DNA from: CBDHFN01 sp965262605
GTDB lineage: Bacteria > Pseudomonadota > Alphaproteobacteria > JASGCL01
Length of the DNA: 64,000 nt
Assembly: GCA_965262605.1 (NCBI GenBank)
Contig: CBDHFN010000003.1
Coordinates: 744,001-808,000 of the forward strand
Reading direction: 5' to 3'
Part shown: one piece after another, positions 17,552 to 25,866 of the stretch
Layout of the letters: the number at the start of each line of letters is the position of its first letter
How positions within the stretch are numbered: the first letter of the stretch is position 1
The notes under the pieces: model-generated
The model's database searches: none
What the model was told of the DNA's origin: nothing
The model's input: only the letters and a program-made list of their open reading frames with translations
Made by a program: the position numbers and the translations under genes

Positions 17552-18166
17552 TCAGCCTTCGCGTTTGGATACAACTTTGTCAATTAAGCCAAATTTTATT
17601 GCTTGTTCGGCATCCATGAAATTATCGCGGTCCATTGATTTTTCAATATCTGATAATTTGCGCCCCGTATGATTAACATAAATTTGATTTAATTTTTCGC
17701 GAATCCGTAAAATTTCGCGGGCTTGAATTTCAATATCGGTTGCTTGCCCTTGGGCACCACCTGATGGTTGATGAATCATGATACGGGCGTTGGGCAAAGC
17801 AAATCGCTTGCCCGCAGCACCCGCGGTTAACAGCAATGAACCCATACTGGCGGCTTGCCCCAAGCAAATGGTGCTTACTTCGGGGCGAATATATTGCATC
17901 GTGTCGTAAATTGATAAACCCGAAGTTACAACCCCGCCCGGTGAATTAATATATAAGGCAATATCTTTTTTGGGATTTTCTGATTCCAAAAATAATAATT
18001 GCGCACAAATTAACGACGCCATTCCATCATGAACTTGCCCAGTCAGAAAAATAATTCGTTCTTTCAATAATCTTGAAAAAATATCATAAGCTCTTTCACC
18101 TTTGGCGGTTTGTTCAACCACCATTGGCACTAAATCGGCTGCAATTTCTAATGGGTCTTTTGCCAT
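17552..18166 (-). CDS. clpP: ATP-dependent Clp protease proteolytic subunit
   Basis: The 204-residue peptidase that forms the ClpXP/ClpAP barrel. Catalytic Ser107 (GQAASMGSLLL) and His132 (IMIHQPSGG) are visible, with the acidic residue in the DRDNFMDAEQA region. It follows tig by 11 bases. In most alphaproteobacteria clpX and lon come next; here those two genes lie about 20 kb away at 37-40.8 kb. Confidence 0.96.
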   Translation of the reverse strand: MAKDPLEIAADLVPMVVEQTAKGERAYDIFSRLLKERIIFLTGQVHDGMASLICAQLLFLESENPKKDIALYINSPGGVVTSGLSIYDTMQYIRPEVSTICLGQAASMGSLLLTAGAAGKRFALPNARIMIHQPSGGAQGQATDIEIQAREILRIREKLNQIYVNHTGRKLSDIEKSMDRDNFMDAEQAIKFGLIDKVVSKREG

Positions 18167-18177
18167 AATATCACCTT

Positions 18178-19725
18178 TTATTCGGCTGCTTTGGCTTTTT
18201 TAGCTTTTTTAGCAGGTTTTGCTGGTGCTTCTTCATGATGGTCATGGTCATGGTCATGGTCGTGATGGTCATGGTCGTGATGGTCATGGTCATGGTCATG
18301 GTCGTGGTCGTGATGGTCATGGTCGTGATTATGTTCATGCGCCGCATGATACGCCCCACCGCTCATTTTGCGTTCAGAAGCCGTGATAATTTCCGCAGAT
18401 TTTTTCGCAAAATCACTCTTGCTCATAACAACTTCTTCACGGGTAGTCATTTCAATTAAATAACCCGTTACTTTTTCTTCAAACAATGGCAAAGAAATTT
18501 CCATGCGAAATTGTTGATTTTCGTTTACTAATTTTAAAAATTGGTTGCGAACTTCGGGGGGATACTGCCTTGCTTGTTCCATGGCGCGTCCTTTAATTTC
18601 TTCTTCGGTCACTTCAATACCTTCACGGCGACCAATTTCATTAAGCAATAAGCCTAATTTTACGCGGCGCATCGCAATTTTGCGGTATTCCGTTTCCAAT
18701 TCCGCCAAAGATTTGCCTTTATCCGTTTCATCAAGCTCATTATTTTCATGGGCATGGCTGACTTTGTCCCATAATTGTTTAAAATCACCTTCAACCATTG
18801 ATTCGGGTAAATCAAATTCATATAAAGAATCCATTTGGTCTAATAATTGGCGTTTTTGCACATCGCGGGCATTTTCGTCATTTTGGTTTTCAATTCTGCC
18901 GCGCACAACATTTTTGAGCATTTCAACATTTTCAAAACCCATGGATTTTGCAAATTCATCATCAACTTCTTGGGCGACTTTTTCTTGAATTTCATGCAAT
19001 TTAATTTTGAAATCCGTTTGTTTGCCCGCTAAATTCGGCGCGTTATATTCTTCGGGAAATTTCACGGAAATTGTGAATTCATCGCCGGCATTTTTGCCGA
19101 TAATTTGTTCTTCAAACCCCGGAATAAATTGGTTTGAACCAATTTCCAGTGGGTGTCCTTCGCCCTTACCGCCGGGGAATGCAACCCCATCTAAGAATCC
19201 TTCAAAATCAATTAAAGCAACATCGCCATTTTGAACGGCGCGTTTTTGGCTAATTGCTTGGGGTTTGCTGTAATTTTGTGATAATTTTGCTAAAAATTCA
19301 TCAATTTCTGTATCAGAAGTTTGCTCAACATAGCGAATTAACGAAATTTTTTCATTATCAATGATAGTAATTTCGGGCATAATCTCTAGTTCAACTTCAA
19401 AAATCAAATCAATTTTTTCGTCATCATAAATTTCGGTATTTAATTTAGTTACTTGCGGTTGCACGGCTGGTTTTAAATCCCGTTCGCTTAAAGCGGCACG
19501 AATTCCGTCTTGCACGGATAATTCAACGGCTTCTTGGCGCAATTCTTTGCCGAATCGTTGTTTAATTAAAGCAGTTGGCACTTTGCCGGGTCTGAATCCG
19601 GGCAAGTTAATTTTGTCTTTTGCATCGTTAATGCCAAGCTCAACGCGGTTATTGACATCGGTCGCGGTTTGCGTAATTTGAAATTTTCTTTTTAATTTTT
19701 CATTCACTAATTCAACAATTTGCAT
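18178..19725 (-). CDS. tig: Trigger factor with His/Asp-rich C-terminal tail
   Basis: Ribosome-bound chaperone and peptidyl-prolyl isomerase, 515 residues. The N-terminal ribosome-binding domain holds GFRPGKVPTALIKQRFG, the FKBP domain has DFEGFLDGVAFPGGKGEG and FIPGFEEQIIG, and the C-terminal chaperone arms follow. The last 50 residues are unusual: about 20 histidines and 13 aspartates alternate within 35 residues, then a Lys/Ala tail. The frame runs upstream through the tRNA gene to 19833; the start at 19725 (MQIVELVNEK) is chosen by family alignment and by the tRNA boundary. Confidence 0.95.
   Translation of the reverse strand: MQIVELVNEKLKRKFQITQTATDVNNRVELGINDAKDKINLPGFRPGKVPTALIKQRFGKELRQEAVELSVQDGIRAALSERDLKPAVQPQVTKLNTEIYDDEKIDLIFEVELEIMPEITIIDNEKISLIRYVEQTSDTEIDEFLAKLSQNYSKPQAISQKRAVQNGDVALIDFEGFLDGVAFPGGKGEGHPLEIGSNQFIPGFEEQIIGKNAGDEFTISVKFPEEYNAPNLAGKQTDFKIKLHEIQEKVAQEVDDEFAKSMGFENVEMLKNVVRGRIENQNDENARDVQKRQLLDQMDSLYEFDLPESMVEGDFKQLWDKVSHAHENNELDETDKGKSLAELETEYRKIAMRRVKLGLLLNEIGRREGIEVTEEEIKGRAMEQARQYPPEVRNQFLKLVNENQQFRMEISLPLFEEKVTGYLIEMTTREEVVMSKSDFAKKSAEIITASERKMSGGAYHAAHEHNHDHDHHDHDHDHDHDHHDHDHHDHDHDHDHHEEAPAKPAKKAKKAKAAE
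18234..18345 (-). repeat. Low-complexity CATGGT/CATGAC repeat coding the His/Asp tail
   Basis: Imperfect tandem hexamer repeats (plus strand GGTCAT/GGTCGTGAT units) inside the 3' end of tig. They encode the alternating His-Asp tract. Such repeats expand and contract easily, so the tail length may vary between strains. Confidence 0.85.
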
Positions 19726-19754
19726 AATATCTGCCTTTCTTATTATGATATTTC

Positions 19755-19839
19755 TGGTGCGGGTGAAGGGAGTCGAACCCCCACGGGTCTCCCCGCCAGA
19801 ACCTAAATCTGGTGCGTCTGCCAATTTCGCCACACCCGC
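19755..19839 (-). tRNA. tRNA-Leu (anticodon TAG)
   Basis: An 85-nt class II tRNA read leftward, with CCA encoded. The acceptor stem GCGGGTG (5') pairs with CACCCGC before A-CCA. The anticodon stem CCAGA/TCTGG encloses the loop TTTAGGT, giving anticodon TAG for CTA leucine codons. The long variable arm and the T-arm GGTTCGACTCC follow. It lies 29 bases upstream of tig on the same strand. Confidence 0.95.
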
Positions 19840-19850
19840 CCGTTAGTCAA

Positions 19851-19878
19851 TCTTTACCATGGATTTTTAACTAGTCAA
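19851..19878 (-). promoter_or_regulatory. Possible promoter of tRNA-Leu/tig
   Basis: On the minus strand TTGACT (19873-19878), 16-base spacer and TAAAGA (19851-19856), about 12 bases before the tRNA 5' end. The -10 is imperfect. It may drive the tRNA and tig-clpP together. Confidence 0.4.
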
Positions 19879-19924
19879 TAGTTATTTGCAATAAATACCC
19901 ATGAAAAATCAAAAAAAGCGCAAT

Positions 19925-20821
19925 TTATCGAAAAAATAAGCTGGCAAATATAATAATGCCAAAATATTTATTTGATTTAAATAACCGCAAACAACCCGCC
20001 GCATCATCAGGGTTAAATTGCCGAAATTGCCAATAAGCATGGCATAATGCCATTAACAACCCAATAAAATAAAATACGCCATAATTGAAAATAATCCCCA
20101 ATATTATTAAGTTAAGCAAAAAAACCCCCATAATTGCCGCCAAAATTGGGCGAATTTTCTTGCCGAATTTAAGCGCAGTAGATTTGATACCCGCCATGGC
20201 ATCGTCCTCTTTGTCTTGGCACGCATAAATTGTGTCATAAAATAAAGTCCATAAAATTGCATTGCCATATAAAAACCAAACTTCACCATCAGGGTAATAG
20301 CCGCTTGCGCCATTGGCAATAATTATCCCCCAATTAAATGTCATGCCCAACCAAAATTGCGGAAACCAAGTAATTCGTTTCATAAATGGGTATGGTATAA
20401 ATAATAAAACCGATGCTAAACCATAAATAATACTTGGTTTGGGCAATAAAAGCAAAATTGCCAATCCCATTAAACATAAAAAAATACAAAAAAACACGGC
20501 GGATTGCACAGATACTTCACCCGAAGGAATAGGGCGCACGCGGGTTCTTGCCACTAAACCATCAATATCGCGGTCGGTAATATCATTCCAAACGCAACCC
20601 GCCCCGCGCATGATGATTGCCCCGAAACTTAGCAAAATCATATCAATAAGTAATTCTTGCCATGAAATATCATTACGGCATAACGCCAAACCCCATAATG
20701 TTGGCAACAGCAATAACCATGTGCCAATTGGGCGGTCAATGCGCATTAATCGCCAATAGGGGTGGGTGATTTTTGGCGAAAATTTAAATACCCAAAATTG
20801 TTGGTTTAAATCACTTGTCAT
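19925..20821 (-). CDS. ubiA: 4-hydroxybenzoate polyprenyltransferase
   Basis: Inner-membrane prenyltransferase of 298 residues in ubiquinone synthesis. The two Asp-rich motifs that bind Mg-diphosphate are NDITDRDID and YACQDKEDD; RPIGTWLLLLPTLWGLAL opens the first membrane helix. The frame extends to 20857, but MTSDLNQQFW at 20821 is preferred, giving an 11-base overlap with the end of mazG. It is the last gene of the leftward dnaB-to-ubiA run. Confidence 0.93.
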   Translation of the reverse strand: MTSDLNQQFWVFKFSPKITHPYWRLMRIDRPIGTWLLLLPTLWGLALCRNDISWQELLIDMILLSFGAIIMRGAGCVWNDITDRDIDGLVARTRVRPIPSGEVSVQSAVFFCIFLCLMGLAILLLLPKPSIIYGLASVLLFIPYPFMKRITWFPQFWLGMTFNWGIIIANGASGYYPDGEVWFLYGNAILWTLFYDTIYACQDKEDDAMAGIKSTALKFGKKIRPILAAIMGVFLLNLIILGIIFNYGVFYFIGLLMALCHAYWQFRQFNPDDAAGCLRLFKSNKYFGIIIFASLFFR

Positions 20822-21593
20822 GGTTAATTTTCTTGGCTTTTTGCCAATATTCTTCACTTTCGCGGGGCGTTAATTGCGTGTATTCCCGCCCGTCTTGCGC
20901 CATTAATTTTTCCATCATTGTAAATCGGCTGATAAATTTATTCGTTGCTTGGCGCATGATAATTTCGGCATTATTATTTGTTTTTCGGCTTAATTGCACG
21001 GCACAAAACATAATATCGCCAATTTCTTCGGCAATATTATCCGCATCATTATTTGCGATTGCTTGGTGAAATTCGTTAATTTCTTCGTGTAATTTCGTGA
21101 TAACTTGGGCAATATTTTCCCAATCAAAGCCAAGCTTAGCGGCTTTTTTACTAATTTTTTCGGCAAACATTAAGGACGGCATATTATTCGGCACATCGGC
21201 AAATACCGAAGTTTTTTGCGAATTTTTTGCCAATTTTTCTTTGGTTTTTTCATTTTGCCAAATTTGCGCAACTTCTTCGGCATTTTTGGCGCGTTCATTG
21301 CCAAAAACATGCGGGTGACGGCGAATTAATTTAGCCTTTAAATCAGCGACAACATCATGAAAATCAAAAATTCCATTTTCTTGGGCAATTTGGGCATGAA
21401 ATACGACTTGCAATAATAAATCGCCCAATTCACTTTGAAGTTCATTCATATCTTGCTTATCAATGGCATCTAGCACTTCATAGGCTTCTTCCAGCGTAAA
21501 TGGCGCGATGGTTTGAAAATTTTGCGCCTTATCCCACGGGCAACCCGTTTCCTTGTCGCGTAATTTAGCCATAATTTGTAATAATTCGTCCAT
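20811..21593 (-). CDS. mazG: Nucleoside triphosphate pyrophosphohydrolase MazG
   Basis: A 260-residue all-alpha NTP pyrophosphatase with two MazG domains. The first domain shows GCPWDKAQNFQTIAPFTLEEA with the metal-binding EExxE pattern EEAYEVLDAID and ELGDLLLQVVFHAQ; the second has LHEEINEF and EEIGDIMFCAVQLS. It hydrolyses noncanonical or excess NTPs to NMP. It starts one base after the asnB stop. Confidence 0.95.
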   Translation of the reverse strand: MDELLQIMAKLRDKETGCPWDKAQNFQTIAPFTLEEAYEVLDAIDKQDMNELQSELGDLLLQVVFHAQIAQENGIFDFHDVVADLKAKLIRRHPHVFGNERAKNAEEVAQIWQNEKTKEKLAKNSQKTSVFADVPNNMPSLMFAEKISKKAAKLGFDWENIAQVITKLHEEINEFHQAIANNDADNIAEEIGDIMFCAVQLSRKTNNNAEIIMRQATNKFISRFTMMEKLMAQDGREYTQLTPRESEEYWQKAKKINHDK

Positions 21594-21594
21594 T

Positions 21595-23574
21595 TTAGGC
21601 TACGCTGACATTAAATCGTTTAATCCAAGCACCAAAGCTTAACACGCGCCAAATAAAATAATTAAAGGGGCGTCTGCCCGCGACCATATCATCAAATATC
21701 GCCAATACTTCATTGGTTAAAAGCCCTTGCGCCGCATCAATGGCTTCAATAATATGGGCACGAAAATCCACCGTGCCTTGTGAACGAACCCAATTAGATT
21801 CAGGCGTAACAAATCCCATTTTATCGGTGCGATTAATAATTTGATTGGGAATAAGATTCGTCATGGCAGATTTTAAAATGCGCTTGGTTACGCCGTGATG
21901 ATATTTAAAATTATCGGGCAAAGAATGAATAAATTCCACTAAATTATAATCTAAAAACGGGTGGCGCGTTTCAATGGAATGCGCCATAGAATCGCGGTCT
22001 TCCCAATGTAATTGCACGGGCAAATAAGTTGATTTTAATTGCACATAGCTTAAATCACGCATTGACGAAGTGCGCGAACCCGCCAATAACAATGAATCAT
22101 AGGGCAAGGCATGAAATTTTTGCAAATTTAGCCAATCTAATTTTCCCTCGGTGCGATTAAGCAAACGGGCAACTGGTTTGTTAAACCACGGGGTAATATT
22201 GCCAAATAAGCGCATTAATAATTCAGTATGGCTATAATGATGAATTTTATGAATTGCCTGCCATTCAGATATTAAATCCAATGCTTTGCCTTTTTTCAAT
22301 AATCCCGCCATATAAACCCCTAAATACATATGATAGCCTGCAAGCTGTTCATCTGCGCCCTGTCCGCCAAGCATTACCTTGATTTTAGCCTGCGATGCGG
22401 CTTTAAAAACGCACCATTCGGAAAAAATACTGGTGGAGGAAAATGGTTCGTCTTGATGCCAAATAATATTGGGCAATTCATTAAAAAGGTCTTTTAATTG
22501 CGGAAATACATAATGCGCCTTGGGCTTAATTAGGCTGACCATCGCCGCAATATATTGCCGTTCGTCAAATTTTGCATCATCAAAACATGCCGAAAAAGTC
22601 TCCATATCAAATTTTTTATGATTATTTTGCAAAATTTGGTTGGCGCATGCTAAAATAGTAGATGAATCCATGCCACCGGATAAAGACGCGCCAACAGGCA
22701 CATCGGCGCGCATTCGGTATTCCACCGCCCGTTGTAAATGTTCAGAAAATTGTTCAACCGCATCATTATATGTGCCATTGAATTTTTTATATTGCAATTT
22801 ATAATAAGGCGTAATTTTTAAATTATCACCCCTGATAATATCATGAATATTCATATAAATATAATGACCGGGTTGTAAATGATTGACGCCATGGAACATG
22901 GTTTCGTTCGTGTGGTCTTGAAGGCTGGCGGTTAGAAAATCATAGGATAATTGGTGATTTAATTGCGATTTAAAGCCTTCTAAGACACTAAATACTTTGA
23001 TTTCCGAACCGAACCCTAAACCACCATCCGCCATTCGGTATAAATATAATGGTTTTACGCCAAATCTATCGCGTGCCATAAATATTGTTTGGTCTTTTGT
23101 ATCATAAATTGCCAAAGCAAACATACCATTAAAATAATCGCAACATTTAATGCCATATTCCGAATATGCCGCAAGAATAACCTCGCTGTCGGTTTGCGAC
23201 ACAAATTCATGCCCTAATTTTGCTAATTTTGTCCGTAATTCTTGGTAATTATAAATTTCGCCATTAAAAATTAACCAATATCGCCCGCGATAATTCATGG
23301 GTTGATGCCCATGCGCCGATAAATCAATAATGCTTAATCGCCGATAAATAAATTGCACAAAGCCACCCAATTTCATGGAATTAATTTCCGATAAATTTTC
23401 GTGCAATTGCGCGGGCGTATCATCACCCGCAAATGATTGCATGGTTTTGCCCGAAAATACGGCATATCCTTCGTCATCGGGTCCGCGGTGCCGTAAAGTT
23501 TTTGAAATTTTTGCCATTTGCTTGGCATTAATTTCAGTTTTATTGCCAAGGATAAATCCAGCTAATCCGCACAT
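21595..23574 (-). CDS. asnB: Asparagine synthase (glutamine-hydrolysing) family protein
   Basis: A 659-residue class II glutamine amidotransferase with an N-terminal nucleophile Cys2 (MCGLAGF), LRHRGPDDEG, FNGEIYNY and DRFGVKPLY. The synthetase half has the pyrophosphate loop SLSGGMDSS and LGGQGADEQLAGY, followed by IETRHPFLDYNLVEF. It is longer than E. coli AsnB and could amidate another acid instead of free aspartate, as cell-surface asnB paralogues do. Its first base overlaps the stop of the third six-cysteine protein gene, so the two are coupled. Confidence 0.9.
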   Translation of the reverse strand: MCGLAGFILGNKTEINAKQMAKISKTLRHRGPDDEGYAVFSGKTMQSFAGDDTPAQLHENLSEINSMKLGGFVQFIYRRLSIIDLSAHGHQPMNYRGRYWLIFNGEIYNYQELRTKLAKLGHEFVSQTDSEVILAAYSEYGIKCCDYFNGMFALAIYDTKDQTIFMARDRFGVKPLYLYRMADGGLGFGSEIKVFSVLEGFKSQLNHQLSYDFLTASLQDHTNETMFHGVNHLQPGHYIYMNIHDIIRGDNLKITPYYKLQYKKFNGTYNDAVEQFSEHLQRAVEYRMRADVPVGASLSGGMDSSTILACANQILQNNHKKFDMETFSACFDDAKFDERQYIAAMVSLIKPKAHYVFPQLKDLFNELPNIIWHQDEPFSSTSIFSEWCVFKAASQAKIKVMLGGQGADEQLAGYHMYLGVYMAGLLKKGKALDLISEWQAIHKIHHYSHTELLMRLFGNITPWFNKPVARLLNRTEGKLDWLNLQKFHALPYDSLLLAGSRTSSMRDLSYVQLKSTYLPVQLHWEDRDSMAHSIETRHPFLDYNLVEFIHSLPDNFKYHHGVTKRILKSAMTNLIPNQIINRTDKMGFVTPESNWVRSQGTVDFRAHIIEAIDAAQGLLTNEVLAIFDDMVAGRRPFNYFIWRVLSFGAWIKRFNVSVA

Positions 23575-23993
23575 TAATTTGTCTTATATTTTAAAGATTG
23601 CCCATCAATTTTAATCACGCTACGGCATTCTTCAATCAAGGGGCGGATTTGTAAAATTTTAGTTTTACATAGGCGTAAATTTTGTTCGCATTTTTCAAAA
23701 TTAATTTCTTTTTGGTCGTTGCATTTTATTTGCGTTTCATAGGGGCTGACTATCTTGCCAATTTTTTCAACTTCATAGCTAAGCGATAAGCATTTTGATT
23801 TTGCCAAGGGCGTTAATTGGTTAAAAACTTCAGTCGGGGCGGGCGAATTAAAATCGCATTTTTCTATAATTCGCTCTAAATAACTATCAAATGCCCGCGT
23901 GATAAAATTTTTATCTTGGGCTTTTAAAATAGCACCATTAACCACAAAGATGGTTGTTAAAACAAGCAATTTAAAATATTTATTATGAAACAT
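23574..23993 (-). CDS. Small secreted six-cysteine protein, paralogue A
   Basis: A 139-residue protein with a signal peptide (about residues 1-25, cut near ILKAQD) and six cysteines in the mature part, in the pattern KCDF...KCLS...IKCND...KCEQ...LCKT...ECRS. The same pattern occurs in the two genes before it, and 'YETQIKC' is nearly identical in paralogue B. The even cysteine number suggests three disulphides in the periplasm. No known family was recognised. Its stop overlaps asnB by one base. Confidence 0.8.
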   Translation of the reverse strand: MFHNKYFKLLVLTTIFVVNGAILKAQDKNFITRAFDSYLERIIEKCDFNSPAPTEVFNQLTPLAKSKCLSLSYEVEKIGKIVSPYETQIKCNDQKEINFEKCEQNLRLCKTKILQIRPLIEECRSVIKIDGQSLKYKTN

Positions 23994-23994
23994 A

Positions 23995-24414
23995 TTAATT
24001 CTTCTTATACTTTAAAGCTTGATTTGTGTCAATTTTTATTTTATATCGGCAATCTTCAACAAATGATTTAATTTGAGTTAATTTAATTCGGCATAATTTA
24101 AGATTTGCCTCGCATACTGCCCAAGGCATTGCTTTATTATCCTCGCAACGAATTTGTGTTTCATAGGGCGTAATATAACTAGCCGCTTTATTAATTTCGC
24201 TGCGCAATACCGAACAGCTTGCTTTGGCGGCGCCGCTTAACTGACTAATTAATTCCAACGATAAATCACGGCGAAAATCACAATTTTGTGTCATATTATC
24301 AATATAATTCCCAAAGGCATTTATAATATAATTAGTGCCATCATCGGCGGCTTTCATTGGTGAATACGCGCATAAAATTGCTAAATAAATACTAGCAATA
24401 TATTTTAACTTCAT
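23995..24414 (-). CDS. Small secreted six-cysteine protein, paralogue B
   Basis: A 139-residue protein with signal peptide (about 1-22, cut near PMKAAD) and six mature-part cysteines: NCDF, SCSV, RCED, VCEA, LCRI, DCRY. SPYETQIKC in paralogue A corresponds to TPYETQIRC here, and both end in LKYK(T/K)N. It overlaps paralogue C by 4 bases and is one base away from paralogue A. Function unknown. Confidence 0.8.
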   Translation of the reverse strand: MKLKYIASIYLAILCAYSPMKAADDGTNYIINAFGNYIDNMTQNCDFRRDLSLELISQLSGAAKASCSVLRSEINKAASYITPYETQIRCEDNKAMPWAVCEANLKLCRIKLTQIKSFVEDCRYKIKIDTNQALKYKKN

Positions 24415-24875
24415 TTTGGCACCGACAGTCGCACTAAAACTTTACGACAATTATCATAAAAATTCCGTATATCATAAGCGGCTAATTTACATTGGCGGCG
24501 ATTTATTTCACATTGTTCAATCGTTTGATTCTGGGTCGCTTCGCATTTTTTTTCCATATCGGTAGTTTTAATTTTATTGGCATATCGCAAATATCGGTAA
24601 TAAAAATCACGGCATATTGCGCTTTCTTCTTTACCTTCTACAAAATCACGAATAACCTTGGGGAATTCGGTATTAAAATCGCAATTTTTGCGGGCATTTA
24701 TCATAAAATTATCAATGGTTAAAAATATAATATTATCGGGATTAGTGATAGCGGTAGTGGTTGGACTTATGACCGAGGGAGTTGGCGTAATTAAACCTTG
24801 CGTATTTTGGGCGTAAGCCATAGTATTTGCCGCAAAAATGCCAATAATAAAAGCCGCTATTTTAAAAATTTTCAT
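24411..24875 (-). CDS. Small secreted six-cysteine protein, paralogue C
   Basis: The most divergent of the three: about 154 residues from the start at 24875 (MKIFKIAAF), or 158 from 24887. Signal peptide ends near MAYAQ, followed by a Pro/Thr-rich linker (about 25-45). Cysteines keep the order NCDF, ICRD, KCEA, QCEI, QCKL, NCRK. The gene overlaps the end of the dipeptide epimerase gene. It is the first of the three in the transcript. Confidence 0.78.
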   Translation of the reverse strand: MKIFKIAAFIIGIFAANTMAYAQNTQGLITPTPSVISPTTTAITNPDNIIFLTIDNFMINARKNCDFNTEFPKVIRDFVEGKEESAICRDFYYRYLRYANKIKTTDMEKKCEATQNQTIEQCEINRRQCKLAAYDIRNFYDNCRKVLVRLSVPK

Positions 24876-25866
24876 GTGATTGTCCATATATTCTTAAATT
24901 CTTTGAAGGGCTCACTTCGCTGGTAGTTTCATTATAATTAAAATTAACGATTGAATCATATTTTAACCACAAAGGACCATCAATGTCAATATATTTTACT
25001 GAATCATCATATAAAATATAAGCACCGAGCATGGACAAAGAACTGCCGACCATGCAGCCAATCATGATTTGTTTATTATGTTCTTGCGCTAATTTTTTTA
25101 AGGCAAAAGCCTCACTTAAACCCCCAGTTTTATCCAATTTAATATTAATTCCATCATATAAGCCACCGATTTTATGAAAATCAGCACAAATATGCAACGA
25201 TTCATCGGCAAAAATCGGAATGGGTCTTGGACAATTTGCTAAAATTTCATCTTGCCCCGCCTTAAATGGTTGTTCAATCATGGCAATATTTAAAGTTTGG
25301 CATAAATTTATAACATTGAGATAGGTTGATTGATGCCAACTTTCATTCGCATCAATAATAATCGTGCAATTCGGGGCGTAAAGGCGAATCGCCTGTAATC
25401 TTGCCATATCGTCTTCCCCTGAATTTAATCCATCGCATTTAATTTTTAATAAGGGGCGATGCGCGTTATTTTTTGCTTCTAAGCCCACGGCATCAACACT
25501 ATCAAGTGATAAGGTGTAAGCGGTAAACACTGAATTTAGCATCGGCAATTTTGCCAATCCCTTTTGGCAATCAAGATACCAAAGCGCGCTGTTAAGGGCA
25601 TTACGCGCGGCACCATTATTTAAAAATTCATGGCAATTATCGCGATTAACAAGCCCGCTTTCTATTTTGTCTTGGCATTCTTGCAATTGCGCCATGGCGG
25701 AATCAATCGTTTCGCCATATCGTTTGTAAGGCACTGATTCGGCAACCACGGAATATAAACCATCGCTAAGCCTTAATCGCAAGACATCGGCTTGCAATCT
25801 TGCGCCGCGGGCAATTCTAAATTCGCGTTTTAATGGAATTGATTCGTGCCAAACATTCATTTTCAT
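24862..25866 (-). CDS. L-Ala-D/L-Glu (dipeptide) epimerase, enolase superfamily
   Basis: A 334-residue enolase-superfamily protein. The second-sphere lysine motif LLKIKCDG, metal ligands Asp/Glu in IIIDANESW, IEQPF and FADESLH, and the C-terminal INIKLDKTGG lysine are all present, matching the YcjG/YkfB dipeptide epimerase group used in murein peptide recycling. It shares one base with the end of dnaB and overlaps the first six-cysteine gene. Confidence 0.87.
   Translation of the reverse strand: MKMNVWHESIPLKREFRIARGARLQADVLRLRLSDGLYSVVAESVPYKRYGETIDSAMAQLQECQDKIESGLVNRDNCHEFLNNGAARNALNSALWYLDCQKGLAKLPMLNSVFTAYTLSLDSVDAVGLEAKNNAHRPLLKIKCDGLNSGEDDMARLQAIRLYAPNCTIIIDANESWHQSTYLNVINLCQTLNIAMIEQPFKAGQDEILANCPRPIPIFADESLHICADFHKIGGLYDGINIKLDKTGGLSEAFALKKLAQEHNKQIMIGCMVGSSLSMLGAYILYDDSVKYIDIDGPLWLKYDSIVNFNYNETTSEVSPSKNLRIYGQSHENF

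Noticed and set aside
18235..18459. Open frame on the plus strand rich in Met and Val
   Set aside because: It is the antisense reading of the His/Asp repeat in tig; the low complexity explains the lack of stops.
19726..19833. N-terminal extension of trigger factor
   Set aside because: It is the translation of the tRNA-Leu gene and spacer; the family start is at 19725.
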